Shown here: positions 8,534-16,986 of the stretch, one piece after another | How positions within the stretch are numbered: the stretch's first letter is position 1 | Layout: every line of letters begins with the position of its first letter | Assembly (NCBI RefSeq): GCF_021730305.1 | Contig: NZ_CP032674.1 | Coordinates: 3,333,001-3,397,000 of the forward strand | Origin: Xanthobacter sp. YC-JY1 | GTDB lineage: Bacteria; Pseudomonadota; Alphaproteobacteria; Rhizobiales; Xanthobacteraceae | Direction: 5' to 3' | DNA length: 64,000 nt | Position numbers and translations under genes: made by a program | The notes under the pieces: model-generated | What the model saw: only the letters and a program-made list of their open reading frames with translations | Told to the model about the DNA's origin: nothing | Databases searched by the model: none

Positions 8534-8993
8534 GGGGGACAATCTCGACGCCTCCGGTGAGCCAGTTCACCCGCACCTCATAGCCCGCCCCGCCCTTGAG
8601 CATGGCCACCACGCCGCCGCAGGACAGGCCGGAGGGAAAGAACTCCACCGAGGCGCGCGCCGGCCTTCCGTCGCAGGTCGTGGGCAGCACCGTGTCCATC
8701 TGCACGTCGCCGGGCACGCGCACCACCCGCCCGGCCGAGCCGGAGGTGATGCGCCGGCCGGCCGTATCCACCGCCGTCGCCACCGGCACACCCCGGCGGA
8801 TGGCGGCGGCGCGGTCGGCCTTCAGCAGCGCGGCCGCCTCCACGGCGAGGGATTCAAGCTTTGCCCGCGAGGTGCCGGGCGCGAGGCGCGGGAGAGCGAG
8901 GGTGGCGAGCGCGGCGACGATGGCGAGGGCGCAGACGATCTCCAGCAGGGTAAACCCCGCCTCCTGATCGCGCATGTACGCCCGCTGTGCCAT
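8520..8993 (-). CDS. gspH: T2SS minor pseudopilin GspH
   Basis: The 157-residue protein has the prepilin motif EAG-FTLLEIVCAL with Glu5. Its C-terminal domain includes two cysteines (TTCDG and GLSCGG) that could form a disulphide. Its length and its place between gspG and gspI support GspH, which links the pseudopilus tip to the GspG shaft. A second ATG six codons downstream would shorten the leader to about seven residues and cannot be excluded. Confidence 0.87.
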   Translation of the reverse strand: MAQRAYMRDQEAGFTLLEIVCALAIVAALATLALPRLAPGTSRAKLESLAVEAAALLKADRAAAIRRGVPVATAVDTAGRRITSGSAGRVVRVPGDVQMDTVLPTTCDGRPARASVEFFPSGLSCGGVVAMLKGGAGYEVRVNWLTGGVEIVPRGRS

Positions 8994-9011
8994 CGCCCCG
9001 GCCCCGCCGCC

Positions 9012-9464
9012 TCAGCGCGCCCAGCTCGTGACGTCGGCGGCGGTTCCGGTGCCGCCCTCCTGCCCGTCGGAGCCGAGGGAGACGATGTCGAACGGCCCGT
9101 GCTGGCCGGGGGAGCGATAGGCATAGGCCTTGCCCCACGGATCGAGCGGCACCGTGCCACCCTTCAGGTACGGCCCGTTCCAGGTGGTGACGTTGCCCGG
9201 CCGCTGCACCAGCGCGTTCAAACCCTCCGAGGAGGAGGGATAGCGGCCGGCATCCAGATAGAAGAGGTCGAGGGCGCTGGAGAAGCCCTGTATCTGGATC
9301 TTCGCCGTCTTCACCTTGCTGTCGCCGAGATAGCCCAGCACCCGGGGCCCCACGAGGGCGACGATGAGGCCGATGATGGTGATGACCACCAGCAGCTCCA
9401 CCAGCGTGTAGCCGCCTTCAGTCCGGCGGCGGCGGGAGCGGGAGAGGACGGGGCTGGCCATCAT
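9012..9464 (-). CDS. gspG: T2SS major pseudopilin GspG
   Basis: The prepilin motif reads EGG-YTLVELLVVI, with Tyr rather than Phe at +1 and Glu at +5. The C-terminal region has the GspG signature: YPSSSEGLNALV, GPYLKGG, DPWGKAYAYRSPG and the Asp/Ser-rich calcium-site loop IVSLGSDGQEGGTG. GspG subunits build the pseudopilus shaft. I chose the ATG at 9464 (150 residues, leader of about 18 residues); a GTG at 9485 is the alternative. Confidence 0.93.
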   Translation of the reverse strand: MMASPVLSRSRRRRTEGGYTLVELLVVITIIGLIVALVGPRVLGYLGDSKVKTAKIQIQGFSSALDLFYLDAGRYPSSSEGLNALVQRPGNVTTWNGPYLKGGTVPLDPWGKAYAYRSPGQHGPFDIVSLGSDGQEGGTGTAADVTSWAR

Positions 9465-9491
9465 GGGGGCGGGACTTTCAATCACGTTTCG

Positions 9492-10700
9492 TCACCCGAT
9501 GCTTTGGCTGACCGACAGCAACGCGGTCATGACCGAGACGATGAGCCCGCCCACCACCACCGAAATGGTGACGATGGCGGCCGGGCCGATGACCGCGACC
9601 ACCCTGGCGAGGGCGCGCTGGAGCTTTTCCTCATAGAAATCGGCGATGCGACCGGAGAGCAGGGCCAACTGGCCGGTCTCCTCGCCGAGGCGCAGCATGC
9701 GGATGGCCATGGGCGGCAGCACGTCGCCCTCGGCGAAGGCATCCGACAGCCGCCCGCCATGGCGCACCCGGTCCGCCGCCTTGGCCCAGACGGAGGCTTC
9801 CTCCCCCGCCGCCATCACGTCCACGATGATGCGCAGCGCGGCGGTGAGCGTCACGCCGTTGCCGAGCAGGATGGAGAGGTTGCGGCAGAATACGGCCGAG
9901 CGGCGGAACAAGAGCACCGTGCGCACCAGCGGCAGCTTGGAGAGCGCGCCCGTCACCGCCCCGCGCACCTCTTTGCGTCGCAAAGCGAGGAAAGCGAGGG
10001 CCGGGATAACCACCGCTGCAATGCCCACCTCGGCGGCATGGGCCTGCAATCCGTCCGACAGGTCCAGCAGCACCTGTACCATGGGGTCCAGCTTGGCCCC
10101 CATGTCGCGCAGCACGGAGGAGAATTGCGGCATTACGAACATGAGGAAGAAGACGAGCACGCCGCCGGCCGCCACCAGCACGAAGGCGGGATATTGCAGC
10201 GCCGACACCACCTTGCGGCGCAGCTCCTCGGCCCGCTGCCGCTCGGCGGCGACCAGTTCCAGCATCCGGTCCACGGTGCCGGAGGCTTCGCCCACCCGCA
10301 CCAGCGCCACATAGACCGGCGGGAACAGCGTGGGATGGGAGGCCAGGGCCTCCGCGAGGCTTTCGCCGGCCAACACATCCGCGCGGATCTTGCGGGCGAC
10401 GGTGCGCATGCGGCCGAGATCGGTGTCGCCGGTGAGTAATTCCAGCGCCTCGTCCAGCCGCGCGCCCGCGCGCAGCAGCAGAGCGAGGTCGCGGGTGAAG
10501 AGGGTGACGTCCTCCGCCTTGGGCGCGCCGAAGGTGAAGCCGAAGGCGTTGTCCTTCTTCTCCTTCAGCGGCGTCGTCTCCACCGGCACGAGGCCGAGAA
10601 ACTCGATGCGGCGGCGCACCTCCGCCTCAGTGGGGGCGGCGATCTCGCCGCTCACGATCTGGCCGGCCTGGGTCAGCGCCCGGTAGGAAAAGGTGGCCAT
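9492..10700 (-). CDS. gspF: T2SS inner-membrane platform protein GspF
   Basis: This 402-residue protein has the two tandem cytoplasmic F domains and three membrane helices of the GspF/PilC family. Family motifs include FSYRALTQAGQIVSGEI at the N-terminus, FTRDLALLLRAGARLDEAL at about 70-90, and the matching FCRNLSILLGNGVTLTAAL at about 270-290. GspF is thought to couple the ATPase to pseudopilus growth. It starts four bases after the gspE stop and is clearly part of the same operon. Confidence 0.95.
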   Translation of the reverse strand: MATFSYRALTQAGQIVSGEIAAPTEAEVRRRIEFLGLVPVETTPLKEKKDNAFGFTFGAPKAEDVTLFTRDLALLLRAGARLDEALELLTGDTDLGRMRTVARKIRADVLAGESLAEALASHPTLFPPVYVALVRVGEASGTVDRMLELVAAERQRAEELRRKVVSALQYPAFVLVAAGGVLVFFLMFVMPQFSSVLRDMGAKLDPMVQVLLDLSDGLQAHAAEVGIAAVVIPALAFLALRRKEVRGAVTGALSKLPLVRTVLLFRRSAVFCRNLSILLGNGVTLTAALRIIVDVMAAGEEASVWAKAADRVRHGGRLSDAFAEGDVLPPMAIRMLRLGEETGQLALLSGRIADFYEEKLQRALARVVAVIGPAAIVTISVVVGGLIVSVMTALLSVSQSIG

Positions 10701-10704
10701 GGGC

Positions 10705-12378
10705 TCAGCGCACCGTGGTCACGCGCAGCACCTCGGCGGCCGAGGTGAGGCCGGCGCGGCACTTGGCGACGCCGTCGTCCAGCATGGTGGTCATGCCGCC
10801 GGCGATGGCGGCGCGGTCGAGGGCGGCGGCGCCGGCATGGCGGTCGATCATCTCGCGGATGTCGTCCGAGAGGGTCAGCACCTCGAACACGCCGATACGC
10901 CCGCGATAGCCCGCCCCGCCGCAGCGCTCGCAGCCGACCGGCTCGTACACCGTCTCCCCCGCCTTGAGACCGAGGGCGGCATAGCGCGGATCATCCCGCA
11001 CATCGCTGGCCGAAAGGGTATGGGGCCGCTTGCAGCGCTCGCAGAGCTGGCGGACGAGGCGCTGGGCGATGACCGCGCGCAAAGTGGACTTCAGGAGGAA
11101 GCCCTCAACCCCGAGGTCCAGCATACGCGGCACGGAGGCGGCGGCGGTGTCCGTGTGAAGGGTGGTGAGCACCAGATGGCCGGTGAGCGCGGCATGGACG
11201 GCGATATGCGCCGTCTCCGGGTCGCGCACCTCGCCCACCATGATCACGTCCGGGTCCTGGCGCAGGAAGGAGCGCAGCGCCGCCGCGAAGGTGAGCCCGA
11301 TCTGCGGGCGCACCTGCGACTGGAACACGCCGCGGATCTCGTACTCCACCGGGTCCTCGATGGTGAGGATCTTGCGGGTCGGCTCGTTGAGTACCGACAG
11401 GATAGTGGCGAGCGTCGTCGTCTTGCCCGAGCCGGTGGGGCCGGTGACGACCACCATGCCGTGGGGCAGCGCGAGCAGCTTCATGAGCGTCTCGCGGTCG
11501 TGCGGGGCGAGGCCCAGCTTGTCCACCGTCAGCACGCCGCGGTCCCGCGCCAGAAGGCGGATGACCGCACTTTCCCCGTGCTGGGTGGGCATGATGGCGA
11601 CGCGCACGTCGATCTCATCCCGCCCGAGCTTCAGGCGCGCGGCGCCGTCCTGCGGCAGTCGGCGCTCGGCGATGTCGAGGCCGGCGAGGATCTTGATGCG
11701 CGAGATGACCGCCTGCGGCAGCACGTCGGCCAGCGCATGGATGGGGCGCAGCATGCCGTCGATGCGCAGGCGCACCTCAAGGCCGGTGCGGAAGGGGCCG
11801 ATATGGATGTCGCTGGCGCGCAGCTCCATGGCCTTGTCGAACAGGTCGTTCACCGCCCGCACCACCGGCGCGCCGGAGGCAAGGTCGCGCAGGCTGTCGA
11901 TGTCGTCCTCGGCCCGCGCCGTGGCGGGACCGGCGGCCTCGCGGGCGGCTGCCTCGTCGGCGCCGAGCCGTTCGGCGAGGGCCGTGGCGATGTCCTCGAA
12001 GGAGGCGACGGCCAGCGTCACCTTGCCGCCCAGCACGATCTCCGCCGCGCGCACCACCGTCTCGTCGGTGGGATCGCCCACGGCGAGGCAAGACGTGCCA
12101 TCGGCGGCGCGGAATGGCAGCACCGTCATCTCGCGCAGGAAGCGCGGCGTGAAGTGCGAAACGAGGGAGGGCGCTGCCATCAGCTCCGGCAAGGCGATGC
12201 GCGGCAGACGGTAGAAGCGGGCCACCTCATCGGCGAAATCGCCGGCGGTGAGTTCGCTCGCCTCCCACACCTGACGCAGCGGACGGGCGAGCGTGCCCGC
12301 CGTTCCGGCCCCCGCCGGATGCGTCAGCCCGCTCGCGGCGAGGAAGCTCAGGAAATCGCCGCCCCCCTCCCCGCTCAT
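10705..12378 (-). CDS. gspE: T2SS assembly ATPase GspE
   Basis: The 557-residue cytoplasmic ATPase powers pseudopilus assembly. Visible motifs are Walker A GPTGSGKTT at about 312, the Asp box TIEDPVEYEI, Walker B DPDVIMVGEVRD, the His box LTTLHTDTAA, and a tetracysteine zinc site made of CERC (about 447) and CERCGGAGYRGR (about 485). The N-terminal domain (about 1-140) is the GspL-binding part. I start at the ATG at 12378; an in-frame TTG at 12420 would add 14 residues. It is the first gene of the leftward ten-gene arm. Confidence 0.95.
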   Translation of the reverse strand: MSGEGGGDFLSFLAASGLTHPAGAGTAGTLARPLRQVWEASELTAGDFADEVARFYRLPRIALPELMAAPSLVSHFTPRFLREMTVLPFRAADGTSCLAVGDPTDETVVRAAEIVLGGKVTLAVASFEDIATALAERLGADEAAAREAAGPATARAEDDIDSLRDLASGAPVVRAVNDLFDKAMELRASDIHIGPFRTGLEVRLRIDGMLRPIHALADVLPQAVISRIKILAGLDIAERRLPQDGAARLKLGRDEIDVRVAIMPTQHGESAVIRLLARDRGVLTVDKLGLAPHDRETLMKLLALPHGMVVVTGPTGSGKTTTLATILSVLNEPTRKILTIEDPVEYEIRGVFQSQVRPQIGLTFAAALRSFLRQDPDVIMVGEVRDPETAHIAVHAALTGHLVLTTLHTDTAAASVPRMLDLGVEGFLLKSTLRAVIAQRLVRQLCERCKRPHTLSASDVRDDPRYAALGLKAGETVYEPVGCERCGGAGYRGRIGVFEVLTLSDDIREMIDRHAGAAALDRAAIAGGMTTMLDDGVAKCRAGLTSAAEVLRVTTVR

Positions 12379-12855
12379 GCCCGCGCCCCCGAAAGCCAGC
12401 GTCCAAATCCAGCAGCGCAATCCAGCGGCAACATTCTACAGCTGGAGCGTGACCGTCCTAGCATGGATCAAGTCACCGGCGAAGGTTGCCCGTGGAAAGC
12501 ATCCTGCTGCAACGGGCCGGCCCACCGCCGGCAGCCCGCAGGGCGCGCACCTTGCCGGCGCGCATCGAAACAGGCCACCGGCCGGGGCCCCGCAGCGGCC
12601 GGCTTGGTATTCCCGCCTCCCATGACGTTCGCGCGTCACCTTCATGACGTTGCGACGACATTCGGATACCGCACCGAATCAACCAGAGCCGGCCAGCGGC
12701 AGCTTGGCAGGAGCGGCAGTCAACCCTTATACATCCGTCACACGCCGTCGCTAAGAGAGGCGCGCCACAGGTCGGCGGGAGTCCCCGCCCAGGGCGGCTC
12801 ATGCGTGCGGTTTCAAGGTCGTGCGGCTCTTGCGTTCGGAAGTAGCGGGTGATGT
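12379..12855. promoter_or_regulatory. 477-bp divergent control region between the two T2SS arms
   Basis: No convincing gene lies here. The region must hold the promoters of both gspE (leftward) and gspD (rightward). It contains a palindrome TGACG-N6-CGTCA at 12623-12638 and two copies of CATGACGTT at 12621 and 12643, spaced 22 bp, or two helical turns. This is the layout of an operator for a two-site regulator. A GGTGACTTGA motif (minus strand, 12468-12477), seen at two other places in the window, lies about 90 bp upstream of gspE. Confidence 0.5.
12621..12651. promoter_or_regulatory. Putative operator: palindrome plus 22-bp-spaced direct repeats
   Basis: The 9-mer CATGACGTT occurs at 12621-12629 and 12643-12651. 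Within the first copy TGACG pairs with CGTCA across six bases (12623-12638). The same helical face would be presented twice, as expected for a dimeric or tandem-binding transcription factor controlling one or both T2SS arms. No protein can be named. Confidence 0.4.
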
Positions 12856-15135
12856 GTGATTGAGGATTGGCGCGGCCGGTCGAGCCCACGACCGGGCACT
12901 CTCGCATTGACGTGCGCGATCCTCTTCGCCGCGATCCTGTCCGGCTGCTCGGGCATCATGGACGACACCAAGCCCCAGAGCACATTCGACCAGGTCCGCA
13001 ACATCGATCTGTCGCCAAAGCCCATGCAGCCTGTGGCGCAGCCGCAACAGCCGACCGACAATCGTCAGCCGATCGAATATTTTGCGACCCCCGGCGCGCA
13101 GCCGGTGACCGACCCCGCGGCGGTCGGCGCGGCGGGCACAGCGCAGCGTGGCGCCGACGGCGGATACGACCTCAATTTCGAGAACACGCCGGTCACCACC
13201 GTCGCCAAGGTGGTGCTGACCGACATCCTTGGCGCCAACGTCATCATCGATCCGCGGGTCCAGGGCACCATCAGCCTGTCCTCGGCCCGCCCGGTCGCCC
13301 GCACCGACCTCGCTTATGTGCTGGAGAGCGCGCTGCGCTCCAACGGCATCGCCCTCGTGAAGGACGCCTCAGGCTACCAGCTGATGCCGCTGACCGAGGC
13401 CGCCGGCTCCGGCGCCACCGATGTCGGCACCTCCCGGCCGGAACCGGGCTACGGCGTCTCCGTGGTGCCGCTGCGTTACGTCTCGGCCGAGACGCTGATG
13501 CCGGTCATCGACAGCTTCGCCACCCGGGCCGGCATGGTGCGGGTGGATCCGGGCCGCAACGTCCTGCTCATCCAGGGCACGGCGCAGGAGCGGCAGGCGG
13601 CCATCAACACGGCCCTCTCCTTCGATGCCGACTGGATGCGCGGCCAGTCGGTCGGCATCTACCCGCTCCGCAACAGCGCACCGGAACCGCTCATCGCCGA
13701 GCTGGAGACGCTGCTCGATGCCGGCGAGGGCGGGCTCAGCCACAAGATGGTGAAGTTCCAGGCCATCAACCGGATGAATTCGGTGATGGTGGTGGCCAAG
13801 AAGCCGGACCTGCTGCGCACCGCCGCCACCTGGATCGAGCGCCTCGACCGCTCCGACAGCTCGGTGGGCGTGCGCGTCTATCGCCTGCGCTACGGCGAGG
13901 CCCGGCAGACGGCGCGGGTGCTGAACGAGCTGTTCAACGGCACGTCCTCGCAGGGGCTGGACCAGGCCTCCAACCAGATCGCGCCGGGCTCCGGCTCATC
14001 AGCGTCGTCCAATGGCGGCGGCTCGAACGGCCCCATGTCCGTGCAGCAGCGCCTGGGCCAGACGCCGACGCAGAACCAGGGCCAGAACGGCCAGAACGCC
14101 CAGCCCGTCAATCGGGGCGAGACTGACAACGAGCTGCAGGGCGGCTCCGGCCCCTCGGGCGGTGGCGGGGCCATCCTTTCCGGCATCCGGATCACCGCCG
14201 ATCAGGTGAACAACTCCCTGCTCATCTATGCGAGCCAGGAGAACTACCGGATCATCGAGCGCACCCTGCTCCAGCTCGACCAGCCGCAATTGCAGGTGGC
14301 CATCGAGGCCACGGTGGCCGAGGTGACGCTGAACGACCAGCTCGCCTATGGCGTGCAGTTCTTCCTCACCAGCAAGGATCTGGGCCTCGGCAAGAACAAC
14401 GGCTCGGCGGTGAACACGCTGTCCAGCGAGATCACCAACCAGGCCATCAACCGCGTCCTGCCCGGCTTCAACCTGCTGATCGGCCGCGAGAACCAGCCGA
14501 AGATGATCCTTGACGCCCTGCACACCGTCACCGACGTGAAGGTGCTGTCCAACCCCTCCGTCGTGGTGGTGGACAACCAGAAGGCGACCCTTCAGGTGGG
14601 CGACGAGGTGCCGGTCTCCACCGGCAGCGCCACCGTGCTCACCTCGTCCAACACGGTGGTGAACACCATCGAATACAAGAATACCGGCATCATCCTCCAC
14701 GTGACACCGCGGGTGAATGTGAACGGGCAGGTCCGGCTCGATATCGAGCAGGAGATCAGCAACGTCACCAAGCAGCCGACCGCCAACGGCAGCTCCTCCG
14801 ACGGCTCGACTTTGACCCCCACCGTCTCCCAGCGCCGGGTGAAGAGCACCATCGCGGTGACCAGCGGGCAGACCGTGCTGCTCGCCGGCCTCATCAGCGA
14901 ACGCAGCGACGGCGTGCGCCAGGGCGTGCCGGTGCTGGATCAGATCCCGGGCGTGGGCGATGCCTTCGCCCACAAGGACACCACGGTGAAGCGCACCGAG
15001 CTGATCATCTTCATCCGCCCCCAGATCATCCGCGACAACATGGATGCCCACACGGTGGCGGAGGAATTGCGCGCCAAGCTGAAGGGCTCGGTGGGCGTGC
15101 TGCCGGGCGGCCCCCAGCCGCTCATCAACCGGTGA
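12856..15135 (+). CDS. gspD: T2SS outer-membrane secretin GspD (lipoprotein)
   Basis: The 759-residue protein begins at a GTG and has a lipoprotein signal peptide ending in the lipobox LSGC (Cys31), so the secretin itself is probably lipidated. Periplasmic N domains follow, and the region 360-430 is a Gly/Ser/Gln-rich disordered loop within N3. The C-terminal secretin domain contains VATVAEVTLNDQL-type strands (VAIEATVAEV), the conserved VPVSTG gate region and LAGLISERSDGVRQGVPVL. GspD forms the outer-membrane channel. It heads the rightward arm and is directly followed by the prepilin peptidase. Confidence 0.95.
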   Translation: MIEDWRGRSSPRPGTLALTCAILFAAILSGCSGIMDDTKPQSTFDQVRNIDLSPKPMQPVAQPQQPTDNRQPIEYFATPGAQPVTDPAAVGAAGTAQRGADGGYDLNFENTPVTTVAKVVLTDILGANVIIDPRVQGTISLSSARPVARTDLAYVLESALRSNGIALVKDASGYQLMPLTEAAGSGATDVGTSRPEPGYGVSVVPLRYVSAETLMPVIDSFATRAGMVRVDPGRNVLLIQGTAQERQAAINTALSFDADWMRGQSVGIYPLRNSAPEPLIAELETLLDAGEGGLSHKMVKFQAINRMNSVMVVAKKPDLLRTAATWIERLDRSDSSVGVRVYRLRYGEARQTARVLNELFNGTSSQGLDQASNQIAPGSGSSASSNGGGSNGPMSVQQRLGQTPTQNQGQNGQNAQPVNRGETDNELQGGSGPSGGGGAILSGIRITADQVNNSLLIYASQENYRIIERTLLQLDQPQLQVAIEATVAEVTLNDQLAYGVQFFLTSKDLGLGKNNGSAVNTLSSEITNQAINRVLPGFNLLIGRENQPKMILDALHTVTDVKVLSNPSVVVVDNQKATLQVGDEVPVSTGSATVLTSSNTVVNTIEYKNTGIILHVTPRVNVNGQVRLDIEQEISNVTKQPTANGSSSDGSTLTPTVSQRRVKSTIAVTSGQTVLLAGLISERSDGVRQGVPVLDQIPGVGDAFAHKDTTVKRTELIIFIRPQIIRDNMDAHTVAEELRAKLKGSVGVLPGGPQPLINR

Positions 15136-15143
15136 GGCCCGCC

Positions 15144-15788
15144 ATGGCCGACGCCGCAGCGAGCGAACCGATGGTCGAGCCCGCCCAGCGCGACCCCGTC
15201 GCCCGAGGCCTCGGCGCCCATCCGCGCGTCGGCAGCCGGGCAGAGGCCGCCGCCCACGCCGCCCTCTGCCTCGCCGCCATGGGTGCGAGCCTCGCAGTGG
15301 CCGGGCTTCCCGCCGGCCTGCCCCTCGCCGCTCTGGTGCCGGTGCTGGCGGCCATCGCCGTCATCGACGCGCGGCACTTCCTCATTCCCGATGCCCTGAA
15401 CGCCGCCGGCATCGCCCTCGGCCTCGCTTATGTCGCCCTCGCCGCCGACGACGTTGCGGAAGGGCTGGCGGCCGCCGGCATTCGCGGCCTCCTCCTCGGC
15501 CTGCTCTTCCTCGGCCTGCGCACGGGATACCGGGCGCTGCGCGGGCGCGACGGCCTCGGCCTCGGCGATGTGAAGCTCGCCGTGCTGGCGGGCGTCTGGC
15601 TGGAGATGACGGCCATCCCCGTTGCCATCGAGATCGCCGCCTTGTCCGCGCTCCTCGCTTATGCCCTGCGCCGCCGCGCGACGGGCCGGGCGCTGCGCTT
15701 CGACGGACGCCTGCCGTTCGGCCTGTTCCTCGCGCCGGCGGTGTGGATCGCCTTCATGATCGACGCCCTCCTCCTGAAGGCGAGCTGA
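15144..15788 (+). CDS. gspO: Type IV prepilin peptidase, short A24 form
   Basis: This 214-residue membrane protein has both catalytic aspartate motifs of A24 peptidases: IDARHFLIPD (Asp75) and GLGLGDVKL (Asp142). It lacks the cytoplasmic zinc/methylation domain found at the N-terminus of full GspO/PilD, so it may cleave but not N-methylate the pseudopilins. The ATG at 15144 lies 8 bases after the gspD stop; a GTG at 15132 overlapping that stop (GTGA) is an alternative start. Its substrates are presumably the five pseudopilins encoded in the opposite arm. Confidence 0.88.
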   Translation: MADAAASEPMVEPAQRDPVARGLGAHPRVGSRAEAAAHAALCLAAMGASLAVAGLPAGLPLAALVPVLAAIAVIDARHFLIPDALNAAGIALGLAYVALAADDVAEGLAAAGIRGLLLGLLFLGLRTGYRALRGRDGLGLGDVKLAVLAGVWLEMTAIPVAIEIAALSALLAYALRRRATGRALRFDGRLPFGLFLAPAVWIAFMIDALLLKAS

Positions 15789-15791
15789 CCC

Positions 15792-16388
15792 ATGCGCCCG
15801 GAAGAGACCCCGCCTTCATTCCTCAGCATCACCCGCCGCGCGGCCGGCGCGCTCGCGCTGATGCTGGCCCTGGTGTTCGCCCTCACCGGCCAGGCCCTCG
15901 CGGGCGGCAAGGACGGCACCCAGTCCCGCGCCTATGCGGCCTATGCCAAGGGCGACTATGTGGCCGCCGCCGCTTTGCTCATCCCCCTCGCATGGCAGGG
16001 GGATGCCAAGGCGCAGGGAATGGTCGGCTATCTCTATGAGAACGGGAAAGGCGTGCCGCAGGATTTCGTGGTCGCCGCCCAATGGTATGGCTGCGCCGCC
16101 GAGCAGGGCGACCCCACCGCACAATACCTCCTCGGCCTCGCCTACGACAAAGGGCGCGGCGTGCCCATCGACGTGGTGCTCTCGCAGAAATGGCTGATCC
16201 TCGCCGCCGCCCGGGCCGGCAAGCAGGAGCGCGACACCTTCACCCGCATCCGCGATGCGGTCCGCACCAAGATGAGCCGGGCACAGATCGCCGCCGCGCA
16301 GGAGCAGGCCATCCTGTGGATGCCGGCCCCGCCCTACGTGCCCGAGCCCCTGTGGCTGAACCGGCCGCGCTCGTTCACGCCCTTCTAA
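15792..16388 (+). CDS. Exported Sel1-like-repeat (tetratricopeptide-type) protein
   Basis: The 198-residue protein has an N-terminal signal sequence or membrane anchor (AGALALMLALVFALTGQALA) and then Sel1-like repeats. Successive units carry the consensus A-x-YLYENGKGVPQD and YLLGLAYDKGRGVPID. Sel1 repeats mediate protein-protein contacts. The gene begins 3 bases after the prepilin peptidase stop, so it is probably cotranscribed with gspD and may be an accessory factor of the T2SS. This role is inference from position. Confidence 0.78.
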   Translation: MRPEETPPSFLSITRRAAGALALMLALVFALTGQALAGGKDGTQSRAYAAYAKGDYVAAAALLIPLAWQGDAKAQGMVGYLYENGKGVPQDFVVAAQWYGCAAEQGDPTAQYLLGLAYDKGRGVPIDVVLSQKWLILAAARAGKQERDTFTRIRDAVRTKMSRAQIAAAQEQAILWMPAPPYVPEPLWLNRPRSFTPF

Positions 16389-16437
16389 CCTGAGCGGGTG
16401 TTCAATCCGGGCCGTGATCCTAGATTGCGGAGGCGGC

Positions 16438-16866
16438 ATGGCCCTGTTCGACCAGATGATCGGTGCCCTCGTTTCGAGCGTCACCAGCCAGATCCGGAAA
16501 ACTGGCGCGGTGGGCGGGCTGCTCGACGGCCTCTTGAACAGCCCGGCGGTCGCTGCCCTGCCCGGCTGGATCGACCGGACAATGGCCGGCACCAGCTTCG
16601 GCGGCCTCGCGGGATTCGCGGACGCCCTGCGCGCCGGTGGCCTCTCCGACGCGCTGGACAGCTGGATCGCCGAGGGGCCGAACACCCCGGTGGAGGCCGA
16701 GGCCATTGTCGCGGCGCTGGGCGAAGAGCGCATCGCTGAGCTCGCCGCCGCCTTCAGCCTGCCCGCCGGGCCGTTGCCCGGCCTGATGGCGCGCTTCCTG
16801 CCGATGATCGTCGATCGCCTCAGCCCGGACGGCACGTTCGAGCTGCCGGAGCGCTCCGCGGCCTGA
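16438..16866 (+). CDS. YidB-like (DUF937) small protein
   Basis: The 142-residue product starts MALFDQMIGALVSS and has the Gly/Leu-rich helical pattern of the YidB/DUF937 family (GGLLDGLLNSPAVAALPGWID, then TPVEAEAIVAALGEERIAELA). I prefer the ATG at 16438, which follows a GGAGGC ribosome-binding site; a GTG at 16414 is possible. It has no signal peptide. The function of the family is not established. It lies between the T2SS locus and the PBP1A gene on the same strand with a 49-bp gap from the Sel1 gene. Confidence 0.65.
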   Translation: MALFDQMIGALVSSVTSQIRKTGAVGGLLDGLLNSPAVAALPGWIDRTMAGTSFGGLAGFADALRAGGLSDALDSWIAEGPNTPVEAEAIVAALGEERIAELAAAFSLPAGPLPGLMARFLPMIVDRLSPDGTFELPERSAA

Positions 16867-16986
16867 CGCAGGGGTGTGCGGCGGGAGGCTCGCGCCCGTC
16901 GCCGGGGGACGCTATATAGGGCTGAGGTCCGGTCGCGGCGCGGGGGCGCCATCGGGCCATCGTTGAGAAAGACCAGAGCCCGCACC

